Source: Arthrobacter sp. Bi83 (lineage in GTDB: Bacteria; Actinomycetota; Actinomycetes; Actinomycetales; Micrococcaceae). From it: a stretch of DNA of 64,000 nucleotides. The notes under the pieces were generated by a model. That model saw nothing but the letters and a program-made list of their open reading frames with translations. It was not told the origin of the DNA and did no database searches. Each line of letters opens with the position of its first letter. The stretch's first letter is position 1. Location of the stretch: positions 1 to 64,000 of the forward strand of contig NZ_CAKKLY010000001.1 in assembly GCF_918698095.1 (NCBI RefSeq), given 5' to 3'. The translations under genes were made by a program, and so were the position numbers. Of the stretch, positions 25,919 to 34,208 are shown one piece after another.

Positions 25919-26869
25919 TTAGTAGCTCTCTCCAACGTGGACGTTGTTGTCATAGTTGCGGCGCGATTCCTGGGGGAGGAACCTGTCCTCGGTTTCACGC
26001 ACATAGTCGGTCAAGGGACGGCCGAACATTGCGCCCCAGCCGATACTGTCGGGGCCATCGTTCAAGTGGTCGATGTACTCACCGATGGGTGTGGCCTCGC
26101 CTGATTCCTTGACCTGCATCAGCAAGTTCCAAACCTCTTTGACCCCGGGCAGCACGAAGGCCACGGGCTGGATCGCCTGGCCGATCTTTGTCATCTCCGC
26201 GACGGTCTTGCGTCCGATCAGCGGAACCCCGACGGCGTAGGCTGGCCCGGGAGTCTCCTTCAGCGCGAGTTCGGCCTGCTCCCAGGTATGGAATCCCTCG
26301 TAGAAGATGACGTCCGCACCGGTCTCGGCTTTGTAGAGCTGGGCCCGGCGGATAGCCTCGTCCACGCCGCCGCCGGCGGCACCGTAGCCGTCGGTACGGG
26401 CAACGATGACGAAGTCGCTGTCCAACTTGTCCCGGGCATCGACGGCGGCGTTCAGTCGTCCGATCGCCTCGGCGTCCGACACCAATTCGATCCCGGCCAC
26501 ACCACCTGATTTCTTGGGTTCCCGCTGATCCTCGATGTGGATTCCGGCGACGCCCGCGTCAATGAACTCAGACACCGTGCGCTGCACGTTGATCGGCGCA
26601 CCGAAGCCGGTGTCGGCGTCGCAATAGATGGGAATGTCAGCGGCGCGGGCAGTGCGCTTTGCATGCTCAACCACCTCGGTCAGGGTCAGCCATCCCGTGT
26701 CGGAGACACCCTGCCACCAGGCAGACATGCCGCCGGAGAGCTGGAAGGCGTCGAAGCCCGCGTGCTGGGCCATCTGTGCATGGAGCGGCAAGGCGCCGAA
26801 CGGCACCAGTGCCGTTTCGGGACTGTCGAAGACTGCACGCAGTGCCTTGCCGGGTGAGGTCAGGCTCAT
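25919..26869 (-). CDS. Isocitrate lyase/PEP mutase superfamily protein with altered lyase motif
   Basis: A 316-residue barrel protein. The metal-site strand YCDADTGFGAPINVQ and VIVARTDGYG are typical of methylisocitrate or 2,3-dimethylmalate lyases, but the catalytic loop, normally KKCGH or KRCGH, reads EDQREPKKSGGVAG: the Cys is Ser and the His is Gly. Retro-aldol chemistry by the standard mechanism is therefore doubtful, and a decarboxylase or hydrolase of the oxaloacetate-hydrolase type is an alternative. Overlaps the cupin gene start by 4 bases (ATGA). Confidence 0.82.
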   Translation of the reverse strand: MSLTSPGKALRAVFDSPETALVPFGALPLHAQMAQHAGFDAFQLSGGMSAWWQGVSDTGWLTLTEVVEHAKRTARAADIPIYCDADTGFGAPINVQRTVSEFIDAGVAGIHIEDQREPKKSGGVAGIELVSDAEAIGRLNAAVDARDKLDSDFVIVARTDGYGAAGGGVDEAIRRAQLYKAETGADVIFYEGFHTWEQAELALKETPGPAYAVGVPLIGRKTVAEMTKIGQAIQPVAFVLPGVKEVWNLLMQVKESGEATPIGEYIDHLNDGPDSIGWGAMFGRPLTDYVRETEDRFLPQESRRNYDNNVHVGESY

Positions 26870-27396
26870 GACGCGGCCTCGGGGCTGTTGAAACCGACCG
26901 TGACCACGACGTAGACGCAGTCCTCGTCGTACGGGTTCTTCCAGGCATGGGGAACCCCGGCCATGACGAGCAGGTCTCCCGGAACGAGGGTGCGCTTCTT
27001 CCCGCCGGGGAGTACCAGGTCCACCTTGCCGGAGATGACCACCTCGTAGTCGATGGTGTCGCTCGCATGCATCCCGGCGTCGCCGTCGTCGTCGGTGGCG
27101 CTCATGCTTTCGTCCAGGGTCGCAGCGTCCACCTCGCCCGAAGAGTGCGCGGGGAAGCTGCTGATACCGAAGGTGGATCCATTGGGTCCCGCAAGGGCGA
27201 CCTTGCTTGGCGGGGCACCGAAGTTCGTTTTGCTGTGGCCTCCGTCCACGGCCCAGTAAAAGGCACCTGCTGCCACGCCGGGGAAGTCGAATTCGGCGGC
27301 CGGGCCGACGTCGAGGAAGTCGGCTTCGCCGGACTCGTTCGGTCCCGCGACGACGAGTTGGAATTTCTTGGGATCAGGAAAAGTCATCTGGTTCAC
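26866..27396 (-). CDS. Cupin-domain protein
   Basis: A 176-residue single-domain cupin. The first motif spans GMHASDTIDYEVVISGKVDL and the second LVPGDLLVMAGVPHAWKNP, giving His, Glu and His metal ligands (GMHASDTIDYE...VPHAW). N-terminal 80 residues are a second, degenerate beta-barrel strand set. It could be a metal-dependent isomerase, dioxygenase or decarboxylase. Translation is coupled to the PEP-mutase-like gene, suggesting successive steps. Confidence 0.8.
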   Translation of the reverse strand: MNQMTFPDPKKFQLVVAGPNESGEADFLDVGPAAEFDFPGVAAGAFYWAVDGGHSKTNFGAPPSKVALAGPNGSTFGISSFPAHSSGEVDAATLDESMSATDDDGDAGMHASDTIDYEVVISGKVDLVLPGGKKRTLVPGDLLVMAGVPHAWKNPYDEDCVYVVVTVGFNSPEAAS

Positions 27397-27421
27397 TCCT
27401 TTCTGTTGGACGCTTTAGTCG

Positions 27422-28624
27422 TCAGGCGCGCAGGCCCGCCTCGCGCATCAGCGGGAAGACCTGCTCGTTCAGCCGGTCGAGGCCCTCGTCATAGTCGACG
27501 AGGCCGGTGCAGATGCCGGTGATGCCCGAGGCCTGCAACTTCTGCAGCTCCTCGACGACCATTTCGGGGGTGCCCGTGATCGGCATGAGCGCCGCGCGGC
27601 CAAAGGCCCTCACGGACTCGTCACGCTTGTAGTCCTCGGACTGCTTGTACTCATCCCAGTTGAAGCTCTGGGTGCCGCTGCGGATGATTTCGCGGTAGCG
27701 AAGTGCGCTCTCCCAGTCGGTGTTCTCTGTCACGTAGTCGGCGTAGGCGCGTGCTTCCTTCTCGGTGTCCTTGACGATGATGTGCGCGCCCGCCCACAGG
27801 CCGAGGTCCTCGCGACCGGCCGCGTCTGCTTTCTGCCGGATTTTCGGCGTGAGCTCGCCGCTGTGCTCGACGCTTGCCACCGATGCGAACAAGACGTTTG
27901 CGTGCTTGAACGCGAACTCCTGACCTGCGGGGCTTGAACCGGCGCTCATCACCATCGGGCGCGGGGACTGCACGGGCTTCGGGTGAGCCTGCGCACCCTT
28001 CAGATTGAAGAACTTGCCGTCGAAGTCGAACTCCTGCTCCTCATTCGCCCACAGGCGCTCGGCGATCTCAATCCACTCGTCGGCGAGCTCGTAGCGCACG
28101 TCGTGCTCGGGGAGCTCCACGCCGAAAATGTCGTATTCAGGCTTGAAGTAACCCGCGGTGACGTTGAGCCCCATGCGGCCGCCGCTGATGTGGTCAATGG
28201 TGGTCACCATCTTCGCGCCCATCACGGGGTTGATGAACTGCACGTTGCAGGTGGCGATGATCTGGATGTTCTGTGTCACTGCGGCGAGTCCTGCCGCCCA
28301 GGTGAACGTCTCGAACTGACGGCCCCAGGGCCGGTCGGGACCGGCGAGCCCCTGCCAGCGCGCGATTGGGATGAATCCGTCCACTCCGTACCGGTCCGCT
28401 TTCTGCGCGAGATGCTGCACTTCGCCCCAGTTGCCAAGCTTGATCGAGTTCTCCGCGAAGTTCAGGCCGCCCTGCCCCGTGGACACGTTCGCGCCGAAGA
28501 TCGCGACCTTGAAAGCGTTGTCGCCTCCGACCATCGGGCCTTTGTCCCGCTCGACTGTGTAATCCGCGACGAAGTCGCGATCAACGGGATGGTCAGTGGA
28601 AGTTTCGTTAGATGCGATGCTCAT
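27422..28624 (-). CDS. Luciferase-like (LLM class) FMN-dependent monooxygenase
   Basis: A 400-residue flavin monooxygenase of the two-component bacterial luciferase class. AAVTQNIQIIATCNVQFINP, TTIDHISGGRMGLNVTAGYF and a C-terminal TGTPEMVVEELQKL fit the group that contains RutA, DszA-like enzymes and type II Baeyer-Villiger monooxygenases. ATG 28624 (MSIASNETS) has AAAGGA upstream. It follows a flavin reductase by 68 nt, which would supply FMNH2. Together they probably carry out the first attack on the substrate. Confidence 0.87.
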   Translation of the reverse strand: MSIASNETSTDHPVDRDFVADYTVERDKGPMVGGDNAFKVAIFGANVSTGQGGLNFAENSIKLGNWGEVQHLAQKADRYGVDGFIPIARWQGLAGPDRPWGRQFETFTWAAGLAAVTQNIQIIATCNVQFINPVMGAKMVTTIDHISGGRMGLNVTAGYFKPEYDIFGVELPEHDVRYELADEWIEIAERLWANEEQEFDFDGKFFNLKGAQAHPKPVQSPRPMVMSAGSSPAGQEFAFKHANVLFASVASVEHSGELTPKIRQKADAAGREDLGLWAGAHIIVKDTEKEARAYADYVTENTDWESALRYREIIRSGTQSFNWDEYKQSEDYKRDESVRAFGRAALMPITGTPEMVVEELQKLQASGITGICTGLVDYDEGLDRLNEQVFPLMREAGLRA

Positions 28625-28692
28625 AATCGCCGTCCTTTCGGGAAGATGAAAATTGGATGTCGAACGGGTTCGATTTCTTATGACCGGCAGGG

Positions 28693-29235
28693 TCACCGTG
28701 AGATCTCGGATGCATCCCCAAGGGTGTGCCAGCGCCGGTTGTGGTAGACCAGCGGGTCTGCGGGCGCCGTTTCAGCTGACAGCGCCGGTGACGCCTGGAG
28801 CGCCTCGACGGCCACGATGGACGAACCACCGGCGGCCATCGAGTTGATGATCCTGCCCCGGATCCAGGCCCGGGCCTGGACGAAGTAGGGCTCACCGGTC
28901 TCCAGGCGCGACCACAGAGAGGTGTCAGCAAAGCGGTCGATCCCGCTGGTGGCGCAGAGCTTGGCAATGTCCACTTGCTCAGCGCCCAGTAAATGCACGA
29001 CGATGGTGTCCGCGCCGAGAATGGTCGGGGTGCTGGACGAAAATTCCGATGCTGAGAATGCCAGGATCGCAGGTTCGGCACTGGCCGAAATGACGGACGT
29101 TGCTGTCAGGCCGACCGGCCCATTGCCCGCATCAGCGGTGATGACAGCGACGCCACCGGGGTGGTTGCGGAATGCCGCCTTGAATTCGTCCGCAGTGATG
29201 GCCGGTTCAAGGCTTTGGGTGATGGATAAGCTCAC
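28693..29235 (-). CDS. Flavin reductase family protein
   Basis: A 180-residue NADH:flavin reductase. FRNHPGGVAVITADA, VGLTATSVISASAEPAILAF and a C-terminal ADPLVYHNRRWHTLG are standard. The start is GTG 29235 with AAAGGAGAT at the ideal distance, 58 nt from the module E -10-like element. It is the first gene of an 11-gene minus-strand unit that runs to 18959 and the partner of the LLM monooxygenase next to it. Confidence 0.87.
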   Translation of the reverse strand: MSLSITQSLEPAITADEFKAAFRNHPGGVAVITADAGNGPVGLTATSVISASAEPAILAFSASEFSSSTPTILGADTIVVHLLGAEQVDIAKLCATSGIDRFADTSLWSRLETGEPYFVQARAWIRGRIINSMAAGGSSIVAVEALQASPALSAETAPADPLVYHNRRWHTLGDASEISR

Positions 29236-29291
29236 CGGATCTCCTTTGATATCAGTGCGCCGGCTTCACTGCCGGCCCTTGCTCAGGGCTT

Positions 29292-29360
29292 CAACGTTAG
29301 GGGCGCATGTGAGGTAAGCGGCATGGCAAGACATGCCAAAGAGATGGGAAACCGCGTCAT
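29292..29360 (-). promoter_or_regulatory. Shared promoter module, copy E
   Basis: AACGTTA starts at 29293, TGCCAA at 29334 (+41) and CGTCAT at 29355 (+62); ATGCCGC occupies the -35 position. It heads the 11-gene operon. About 100 bp from the -10-like element, GGGATGCAAAGCT (29389-29401) recurs at 32708 beside copy F and may belong to the divergent araC promoter. Confidence 0.8.
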
Positions 29361-29496
29361 GCTCGGGCCACTTGTGAATACATGGCGTGGGATGCAAAGC
29401 TGGTGACGTGCTTCACATGCCGGGCCGCCGCGACTCGTCGCACTGACGCCCTGAAACGCTGGAGCGTCTCTTCCTCAACGGTGAAAGGAGGCAGCA

Positions 29497-30543
29497 GTGA
29501 AACTAAGCTCTTATCAGAATCTGCGACTACCCAACTTCAGTGTTCACGGACTATGCGCAGTGTTGAAGGACGCCGACCTTGATTGGCAAACTGCACTCAC
29601 AAACGCAGAAATCGACCCCGACGCGATTGACCGCCCGGGAGGTACTATTCCTGCGAAGAAGGAGCTGGCCTTCCAACTGGAGTTCGTGGCTCTCACCAAA
29701 GGTCGTGTCGACCTCTGGGTGAAGGCCGCACAAGCGTACACACTGGGATCCTTTGGCATTCGCGGATTGGCCCTCGCTACCGCGCCGACCATTGCGGCCT
29801 GGGTAGAAGCCGGCAGCTCAACAGACTATGCCCCCGGCCTGATGGAGATTACGCCTCTCCGGACGTTGGACGGCACGGTAACCGGTATGGAGTACACCTA
29901 CCCCGATACCCCTGCAGAGCTCATCCCGTTCAGCGTCTACCGTGACTTCTGCGTTATCGCCCGAACTTTCACCTGGATGTTCGGCGGCCCTTTCCCCTTC
30001 ACCCGGATCGAGTTCCCTCTCGCAGAGGCCTCCCCTGAAATTATCCCCTTCGTCCCTTGCGCCATCGACTGCGGATCCGACGCGCTGCGGCTCTGGTGGG
30101 CTCCGGAAACATCGGCACACGAGCTCCCCTTCGGTAACACCTTCCAACACGAAGCCTGGCTCAAGGCGGATCACCAGATTCTTGACAATCTCAGGGCAAC
30201 CGGCGACTGGCCCGACACTGTCATAAAGACCATCAGGGCCGCGCCGGAGCTGAACCGCAAACTGGCGAATGTGGCTGCAACACTGCGCGTCTCCCCCCGC
30301 ACCCTGCAACGCAAGCTCGAACTCACCGGAGACGACTTCGCCCAGCTCCGGGACAAAGCCCTGCGTGACCTCGCTGCCGACCTGCTCTCGAAAACGGATC
30401 ACTCTGTCGCACGGATATCCCGCACTCTGGGCTACACAGATCCAACAAGCTTTACCATCGCCTTCAAACGGTGGAATGGGATGCCACCGACGGCGTACAG
30501 GGAAGCGTCCCGCTACAAGAACAACGCGAGATCCAAGGCTTAG
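29497..30543 (+). CDS. AraC-family transcriptional regulator (paralog 1)
   Basis: A 348-residue AraC/XylS regulator with an N-terminal effector domain of the arabinose-binding-like type (about 15-200) and a C-terminal double helix-turn-helix: first motif LANVAATLRVSPRTLQRKLE, second ARISRTLGYTDPTSFTIAFK, then RWNGMPPTAYRE. Start is GTG 29497 behind AAAGGAGG. Nearly identical in the HTH to the protein at 32880. It is divergent from module E and is the best candidate, with its twin, to bind the 21-bp direct repeats of all six modules. It converges with GH15, overlapping by 4 bases. Confidence 0.9.
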   Translation: MKLSSYQNLRLPNFSVHGLCAVLKDADLDWQTALTNAEIDPDAIDRPGGTIPAKKELAFQLEFVALTKGRVDLWVKAAQAYTLGSFGIRGLALATAPTIAAWVEAGSSTDYAPGLMEITPLRTLDGTVTGMEYTYPDTPAELIPFSVYRDFCVIARTFTWMFGGPFPFTRIEFPLAEASPEIIPFVPCAIDCGSDALRLWWAPETSAHELPFGNTFQHEAWLKADHQILDNLRATGDWPDTVIKTIRAAPELNRKLANVAATLRVSPRTLQRKLELTGDDFAQLRDKALRDLAADLLSKTDHSVARISRTLGYTDPTSFTIAFKRWNGMPPTAYREASRYKNNARSKA

Positions 30544-32333
30544 TCGCCCTCGCTGTTCATGGCGTCTGCGGCCCGTATCAGGGCAAGGTGGGAGAAGGCT
30601 TGCGGGAAGTTTCCCGCCATCCGTTTGTCGTTCATGGAGTACTCTTCGCTGAGCAGGCCGAGGTCATTGGAAAGTCCCACCAGGGCGCCCATTAAGTGTT
30701 TGGCGTCTTCCCGCCTGCCCGAGCGTGCGTACTGTTCCACGAGCCAGAAGGAGCAGGCAAGGAAGGGATGCTCCCCCGGCGCCAATCCGTCGACGCCGGT
30801 CTCGGTGCGGTAGCGCATCAGCAGGCCCTCAGCGGTGAGTAGCTCTTTCTCCAACTGGGCGACTGTTCCCAGCATCCGCTCATCGTCGTAGGCGAGGAAG
30901 CCAACCTGCGGCAGGACCAGAAGGGCTGCGTCCGTCTCCTCACCGCCGTATGTCTGGGTGAAGGAGTTGAGGCTTTGGTTGAATCCGAGATCCGCTATTT
31001 CTGCGGCCAGGCGGTCCCGATGCCGCTCCCACTGGTCGAGCGGCCCGGGCAGTCCGTGGTCCCGAACAGCCCGTACTCCGCTGTCATAGGCTGCCCACAT
31101 CATGACCCGGGAGTGCGTGAAATACTGCGGTGCGCCCCGCATCTCCCACAACCCCAGGTCTTTGTCTTCGAAGTGTTTGTCCACTGAGCCAAGCAGGGCG
31201 CGCTGCAGGGCCCACGAGAAATGGTCCTCCTTGCCCCCGGCGAGACGAAGCCTCTCAAGTACCACCATCACCTCCCCCACAACGTCTGCCTGATGCTGGA
31301 AGACGGCCGCGTTTCCGATTCGAACGGGTTTGGCGTCCTGATAGCCAGGCAGATGCGGGAGTTCCTTTTCCGTCAGGTCGCGCTCGCCCCCCACGCCGTA
31401 CATTATTTGCAGATCTTCCGGATCACCCGCGAGCGCACGCAGGAGCCAGTTGCGCCACTTCAGGGCCTCGGATTCGTAGCCGTGAGTCAACATGGCTTCG
31501 AGTGTCAACGATGCGTCCCGCAGCCAACAGTAGCGGTAGTCCCAGTTGCGGGGTCCGCCAAACTCCTCGGGCAGGGAAGTGGTGGGAGCAGCGACAATGC
31601 CGCCCGTCTCATAGTGGGTTAGAGCACGCAAGACCAGAAGTGAACGTTTGACCGCACTCTGATAGGGCCCCTCGTAGCGGCAATTACCCGCCCACATGGT
31701 CCAGTAGTGGATTGCGTCGTCCAGGGCTGCGTCGATGTTGATGGCCGGCGGCACGTCCTGGTAGGAAGGGAACCATGTCAGGTGGAAGTCCACATTCCGT
31801 CCCTGCTGAACCGTGAACTCCCCCGCGTGCCGGTGGTCTTCGGCCTGTGGAAGAGGGGTGCCCCGCAAAGACAGAGCGTCCGGACCGGACATCGCAAGAA
31901 GTATTTCCGCACCGGGGTCTATGCTGTCGCGGATCCTGCTCACCCAAGGCAGGACGGTGGCGTACTGGGGCCGAATCCTTATCTCGTGACGCATTGGGAC
32001 TGTCCCGCTGAGTCCGGTGACCCGCCGGACCAGTGATGGCTGGGAGCCCCCTACCGGCATAAAGTCCGTTACCAGGACCTTGCCCGAATTGGTCTGCCAC
32101 GTTGTTTGGAGAACGAACGTCGAATCCATATAGTGACGATCCACCACAACGGCCTCCGTGGGAGCCGGGGCTAACATCCACCGGCCGTGGTCTTCACGCC
32201 CGAGCAGGGAGGCAAAGACCGAGGGCGAGTCGAAACGCGGGAAGCAGAGCCAGTCCACACTGCCCTGCCGGGAAACAAGGGGTCCGGTGTGGAGATCCGA
32301 AAGCAGCGCATAATCCTCAATCGGGGCAGCCAT
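30540..32333 (-). CDS. Glycoside hydrolase family 15 protein (trehalase/glucoamylase-like)
   Basis: A 597-residue GH15 enzyme with the N-terminal signature IEDYALLSDLHTGPLVSRQG and VDWLCFPRFDSPSVFASLLG, the (alpha/alpha)6-barrel motif RNWDYRYCWLRDASLTLEAM and the C-terminal GNFPQAFSHLALI. No signal peptide, so it is cytoplasmic; such actinobacterial enzymes often act on trehalose or alpha-glucans. Its link to the ring-degradation genes is unclear. It lies 68 nt after the 49-residue ORF that follows module F, and could be co-transcribed with it. Confidence 0.88.
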   Translation of the reverse strand: MAAPIEDYALLSDLHTGPLVSRQGSVDWLCFPRFDSPSVFASLLGREDHGRWMLAPAPTEAVVVDRHYMDSTFVLQTTWQTNSGKVLVTDFMPVGGSQPSLVRRVTGLSGTVPMRHEIRIRPQYATVLPWVSRIRDSIDPGAEILLAMSGPDALSLRGTPLPQAEDHRHAGEFTVQQGRNVDFHLTWFPSYQDVPPAINIDAALDDAIHYWTMWAGNCRYEGPYQSAVKRSLLVLRALTHYETGGIVAAPTTSLPEEFGGPRNWDYRYCWLRDASLTLEAMLTHGYESEALKWRNWLLRALAGDPEDLQIMYGVGGERDLTEKELPHLPGYQDAKPVRIGNAAVFQHQADVVGEVMVVLERLRLAGGKEDHFSWALQRALLGSVDKHFEDKDLGLWEMRGAPQYFTHSRVMMWAAYDSGVRAVRDHGLPGPLDQWERHRDRLAAEIADLGFNQSLNSFTQTYGGEETDAALLVLPQVGFLAYDDERMLGTVAQLEKELLTAEGLLMRYRTETGVDGLAPGEHPFLACSFWLVEQYARSGRREDAKHLMGALVGLSNDLGLLSEEYSMNDKRMAGNFPQAFSHLALIRAADAMNSEGD

Positions 32334-32401
32334 GCTTCACTCAACCACAAGATGAAAGATCCCCATAGGCCTTGCGGCTCTGGTCAGGAACTCAGGGCAA
32401 A

Positions 32402-32551
32402 TTACCGTGCTTGTGTGTTGCGTTGGCCCGGTGTGCAGACAAAGAACTGCGGCTGCGCGACCGGTGCAAACGGAACGATGAGCCACTGGCTTCCGTAGAG
32501 CTCCACGTAGGAGTCGGAAGGGCAAAGTGTGAAGGCTTCTTCGCGTGTCAT
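32402..32551 (-). CDS. Small 49-residue protein of unknown function
   Basis: MTREEAFTLCPSDSYVELYG begins the protein, which continues through SQWLIVPFAPVAQPQFFVC to a basic end. I do not recognise it. Support for it being real: AAAAAGGAGAGGG lies 7 nt before ATG 32551, and the start is 59 nt from the module F -10-like element, the same offset as the gene starts at modules A (59) and E (58). No membrane segment or known motif is visible; two Cys are present. It would be the first product of transcription from module F. Confidence 0.6.
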   Translation of the reverse strand: MTREEAFTLCPSDSYVELYGSQWLIVPFAPVAQPQFFVCTPGQRNTQAR

Positions 32552-32608
32552 CTCGTTCCCTCTCCTTTTTGCGTTGTTTCGGCTCCACCGTTGAGCCTTG
32601 TTTAGCTT

Positions 32609-32678
32609 CAACGTTAGGAGCCTGCAGCGCTGGAGCGGCATGACAAGCAACGCCAAGTGGATGGGAAACTGCGCCAAA
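32609..32678 (-). promoter_or_regulatory. Shared promoter module, copy F
   Basis: AACGTTA starts at 32610, CGCCAA at 32651 (+41) and CGCCAA at 32672 (+62); ATGCCGC occupies the -35 position. Minus-strand repeats compared: TTGGCGCAGTTTCCCATCC and TTGGCGTTGCTTGTCATGCC share TTGGCG, G at 9, TT at 11 and CAT at 15. Divergent from AraC paralog 2. Confidence 0.8.
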
Positions 32679-32879
32679 TGTCCCTGCTTGTACGTTGAAG
32701 ACCCGCTGGGAATGCAAAGCTACTAGCGTGACTTCACGAGCCTTCTGATACTCGGATTTGCCGAGGCGCTTTCGAGCAGGAGCCCGTCCCTCCACGAAGA
32801 AGAGGAGTGCGATGCATCCCCGAACCGGTCCTGGACTTACTGAGGCGCCCCGCTATGCCTGCGGCAGAGGGTGGCAACG

Positions 32880-33926
32880 GTGAAAGGCGGAACCTATCAG
32901 AACCTGCGGGTACCAAACTTCAGCGTTCACATACTGCGTGGACTGCTTGAGGAAGCGGACCTGGATTGGCAAACTGCGCTGGCGAATGCGGAAATAGACC
33001 CTGACGCGGTGAACCGCCCGGGAGGCACTATTCCTGCCAGGAAGGAGCTGGCCTTCCAGCTTCAGTTCGTCGGTCTCACAGAAGACCGTGTCGATCTCTG
33101 GGTGCGGGCCGCGCGTGCCTACTCACTGGGCTCCTTCGGGGTTAGAGGCTTGGCCCTGGCTACTGCGCCGACCATTGAGGCATGGGTAGAGGTTGCAAGT
33201 ACAACTGACTATGGCCCTGCCCTGTTCGAGCTGGCATCGCTGAGGACATCGGATGGCACGGTAACCGGGATGGAGTTCACCTACCCCGATGCTCCGGAAG
33301 AGCTGATCCCGTTCAGCGTTTACCGGGACCTTTGTTTCATTGCCCGGAATTTCACCTGGCTCTACGGCAGACCCTTCCCCTTCACACAGATTGAATTTCC
33401 TCTCGCAGAAGCTTCCCCCGAACTTTCGGCAAACGTCCCCTGCAACATCGACTGCGGCACCGAAACGCTGCGGCTATGGTGGGACCCCACAACGTCAGCA
33501 CAGGAACTTCCTTTCGGCAACGCTTTTCAGCACGCGGCATGGATCAAGGCGGACACGCAGATTGTGGACACCCTCAGGGCGACCGGAGACTGGGCCGACA
33601 CTGTCGCGAAAACCATAAGGGCGGCCCCCGAGCTCAACCGCAAACTGGCAAATGTGGCCGCAACACTCCGGGTTTCCCCGCGGACCCTGCAACGCAAGCT
33701 TGAACTCACTGGGGACGACTTCGCCCAGCTCCGGGACAAGGCCTTGAGTGACCTCGCCGCCGATTTGCTCTCGAATACGGATCTTTCGGTAGCGCGGATA
33801 TCCCGCAAACTTGGCTATACAGAGCCCGCAAGCTTCACCATCGCCTTTAAGCGGTGGAAGGGGATGCCGCCGTCGGCCTATCGGGAAGCTTCCCACTACA
33901 AAGCCAACGCCAAATCCAGGGCCTAA
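32880..33926 (+). CDS. AraC-family transcriptional regulator (paralog 2)
   Basis: A 348-residue twin of the regulator at 29497 with the same domain order. GTG 32880 (MKGGTYQNLRVPNFSVH) aligns with the start of its twin and gives the same length; GTG 32871 would add three residues. The HTH segments differ at few positions (ARISRKLGYTEPASFTIAFK), while the sensory half has drifted more, for example LYGRPFPFTQIEFPLAEASP against MFGGPFPFTRIEFPLAEASP. This suggests shared DNA sites but possibly different effectors. The duplication includes the upstream module. Confidence 0.9.
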   Translation: MKGGTYQNLRVPNFSVHILRGLLEEADLDWQTALANAEIDPDAVNRPGGTIPARKELAFQLQFVGLTEDRVDLWVRAARAYSLGSFGVRGLALATAPTIEAWVEVASTTDYGPALFELASLRTSDGTVTGMEFTYPDAPEELIPFSVYRDLCFIARNFTWLYGRPFPFTQIEFPLAEASPELSANVPCNIDCGTETLRLWWDPTTSAQELPFGNAFQHAAWIKADTQIVDTLRATGDWADTVAKTIRAAPELNRKLANVAATLRVSPRTLQRKLELTGDDFAQLRDKALSDLAADLLSNTDLSVARISRKLGYTEPASFTIAFKRWKGMPPSAYREASHYKANAKSRA

Positions 33927-34208
33927 GCCTGCCTACACCGTCTCGTAAACCACGACGTACGTTGGCGTACATTCCCAGGTGGACGGCGTTGATTGCCGTG
34001 CCGGGCTGGGGCCGGCCGAACTTAACGTTGAAGCCTGCACAAGCCTGGCAAAGACGCCGGATTTCTCCGCGGGACACTGCGTAGGGCGTGGACGCCGTCG
34101 ACACATCTAACTAATGATGCGCGCCGGGTCCCTCCGGTCCCATGCACTACTCTCCGCGGTCAGGAACGACTCCAGCAGCTGCTGGGGATAAACAAAAGGT
34201 GGTCAAAG
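33927..34208. other. Intergenic gap, nothing recognised
   Basis: Between AraC paralog 2 and the MFS gene I see no gene, terminator with a T-run, or module-type repeat. It must contain the MFS promoter. Confidence 0.4.

Noticed and set aside
32337..32795. 152-codon minus frame across module F
   Set aside because: It covers the promoter module and the 49-residue ORF in another frame; the smaller ORF has the better RBS and position.
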